From Pseudomonadota bacterium (lineage in GTDB: Bacteria; Pseudomonadota; Gammaproteobacteria; Burkholderiales; SG8-39): 6,623 nt of DNA. The stretch covers positions 1 to 6,623 of the forward strand of contig JAKAIH010000158.1 in NCBI GenBank assembly GCA_021825225.1, given 5' to 3'. A model generated the notes under the pieces. The model was not told the origin of the DNA and searched no databases. It saw nothing but the letters and a program-made list of their open reading frames with translations. This document shows positions 6,484-6,623 of the stretch, one piece after another. Position numbers and translations under genes: made by a program. Every line of letters starts with the position of its first letter. The stretch's first letter is position 1.

Positions 6484-6623
6484 TCAATCGCTGCGCCGCG
6501 CCAGCAGCGCAGCGTAATAGTCGAGCAGTGCGCGCGTCACGACCGCTGTGGAAAAATCGCGCTGTGCCCGTGTGCGCGCCTGCTCGCCCATGCGCCGGCG
6601 CAGGGCTGCGTCGTCGGAGAGGG
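6484..6623 (-). CDS. C-terminal end of a probable GT4-type glycosyltransferase (partial, cut by window edge)
   Basis: The last 45 residues and stop codon (TGA at 6486-6484) of a gene entering from the right edge. The peptide reads LSDDAALRRRMGEQARTRAQ and continues RDFSTAVVTRALLDYYAALL. The pattern 'L--D--LR-RMGE-AR-R----FS' followed by a helical end with a Tyr-Tyr is the usual terminus of family 4 (GT-B fold) glycosyltransferases, where it packs back on the N-terminal domain. The catalytic part is outside the window, so donor and acceptor are unknown. It is the most upstream visible gene of the operon and ends 14 nt before the ATG of the phosphoglycosyl transferase. The family call rests on this short tail only. 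Confidence 0.7.
   Translation of the reverse strand, partial: LSDDAALRRRMGEQARTRAQRDFSTAVVTRALLDYYAALLARRSD

Overview
This window looks like part of a cell-surface polysaccharide (O-antigen, capsule or exopolysaccharide) locus from a GC-rich Gram-negative bacterium. The heptosyltransferase-like GT9 gene, the AlgI-type acyltransferase and the WbpM/PglF-type dehydratase point to a proteobacterium, most likely a betaproteobacterium. That placement rests on protein style and base composition, not on a marker gene. I see no tRNA, rRNA, CRISPR array, insertion sequence or phage gene. Nearly all of the window is coding; the only sizeable non-coding stretch is about 170 bases (1613-1782).

Right block (6623 to 2756, minus strand): a tightly packed operon read right to left. 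It holds the C-terminal end of a probable GT4-type glycosyltransferase, a small phosphoglycosyl transferase (PglC/WcaJ-like initiating enzyme), a PLP-dependent DegT-family sugar aminotransferase, and a large membrane-bound nucleotide-sugar 4,6-dehydratase. Junctions are 14 nt, a 4-nt overlap and a 1-nt gap. A likely scheme is that the dehydratase makes a UDP-4-keto-6-deoxy-hexosamine, the aminotransferase turns it into a 4-amino sugar, and the phosphoglycosyl transferase loads a sugar phosphate on undecaprenyl phosphate. Glycosyltransferases such as the cut one would then extend the lipid-linked chain. The N-acetyltransferase expected for a bacillosamine-type sugar is not in the window.

Middle (1783-2808, plus strand): a single GT9 (heptosyltransferase-like) gene on the opposite strand. 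It has its own AT-rich upstream region with a plausible promoter, and its 3' end overlaps the 3' end of the dehydratase gene by 53 bp.

Left block (1612 to 1, minus strand): an MBOAT O-acyltransferase of the AlgI type, followed 4 nt later by the first 44 codons of a membrane-anchored protein whose N-terminus resembles proteins often found beside such MBOATs. This pair probably O-acetylates the surface polymer on the periplasmic side.

Nothing here is clearly a new system. The points most worth a second look are the incomplete amino-sugar pathway, the cut partner of the MBOAT, the antisense overlap of the GT9 and dehydratase genes, and the non-ATG start of the aminotransferase.
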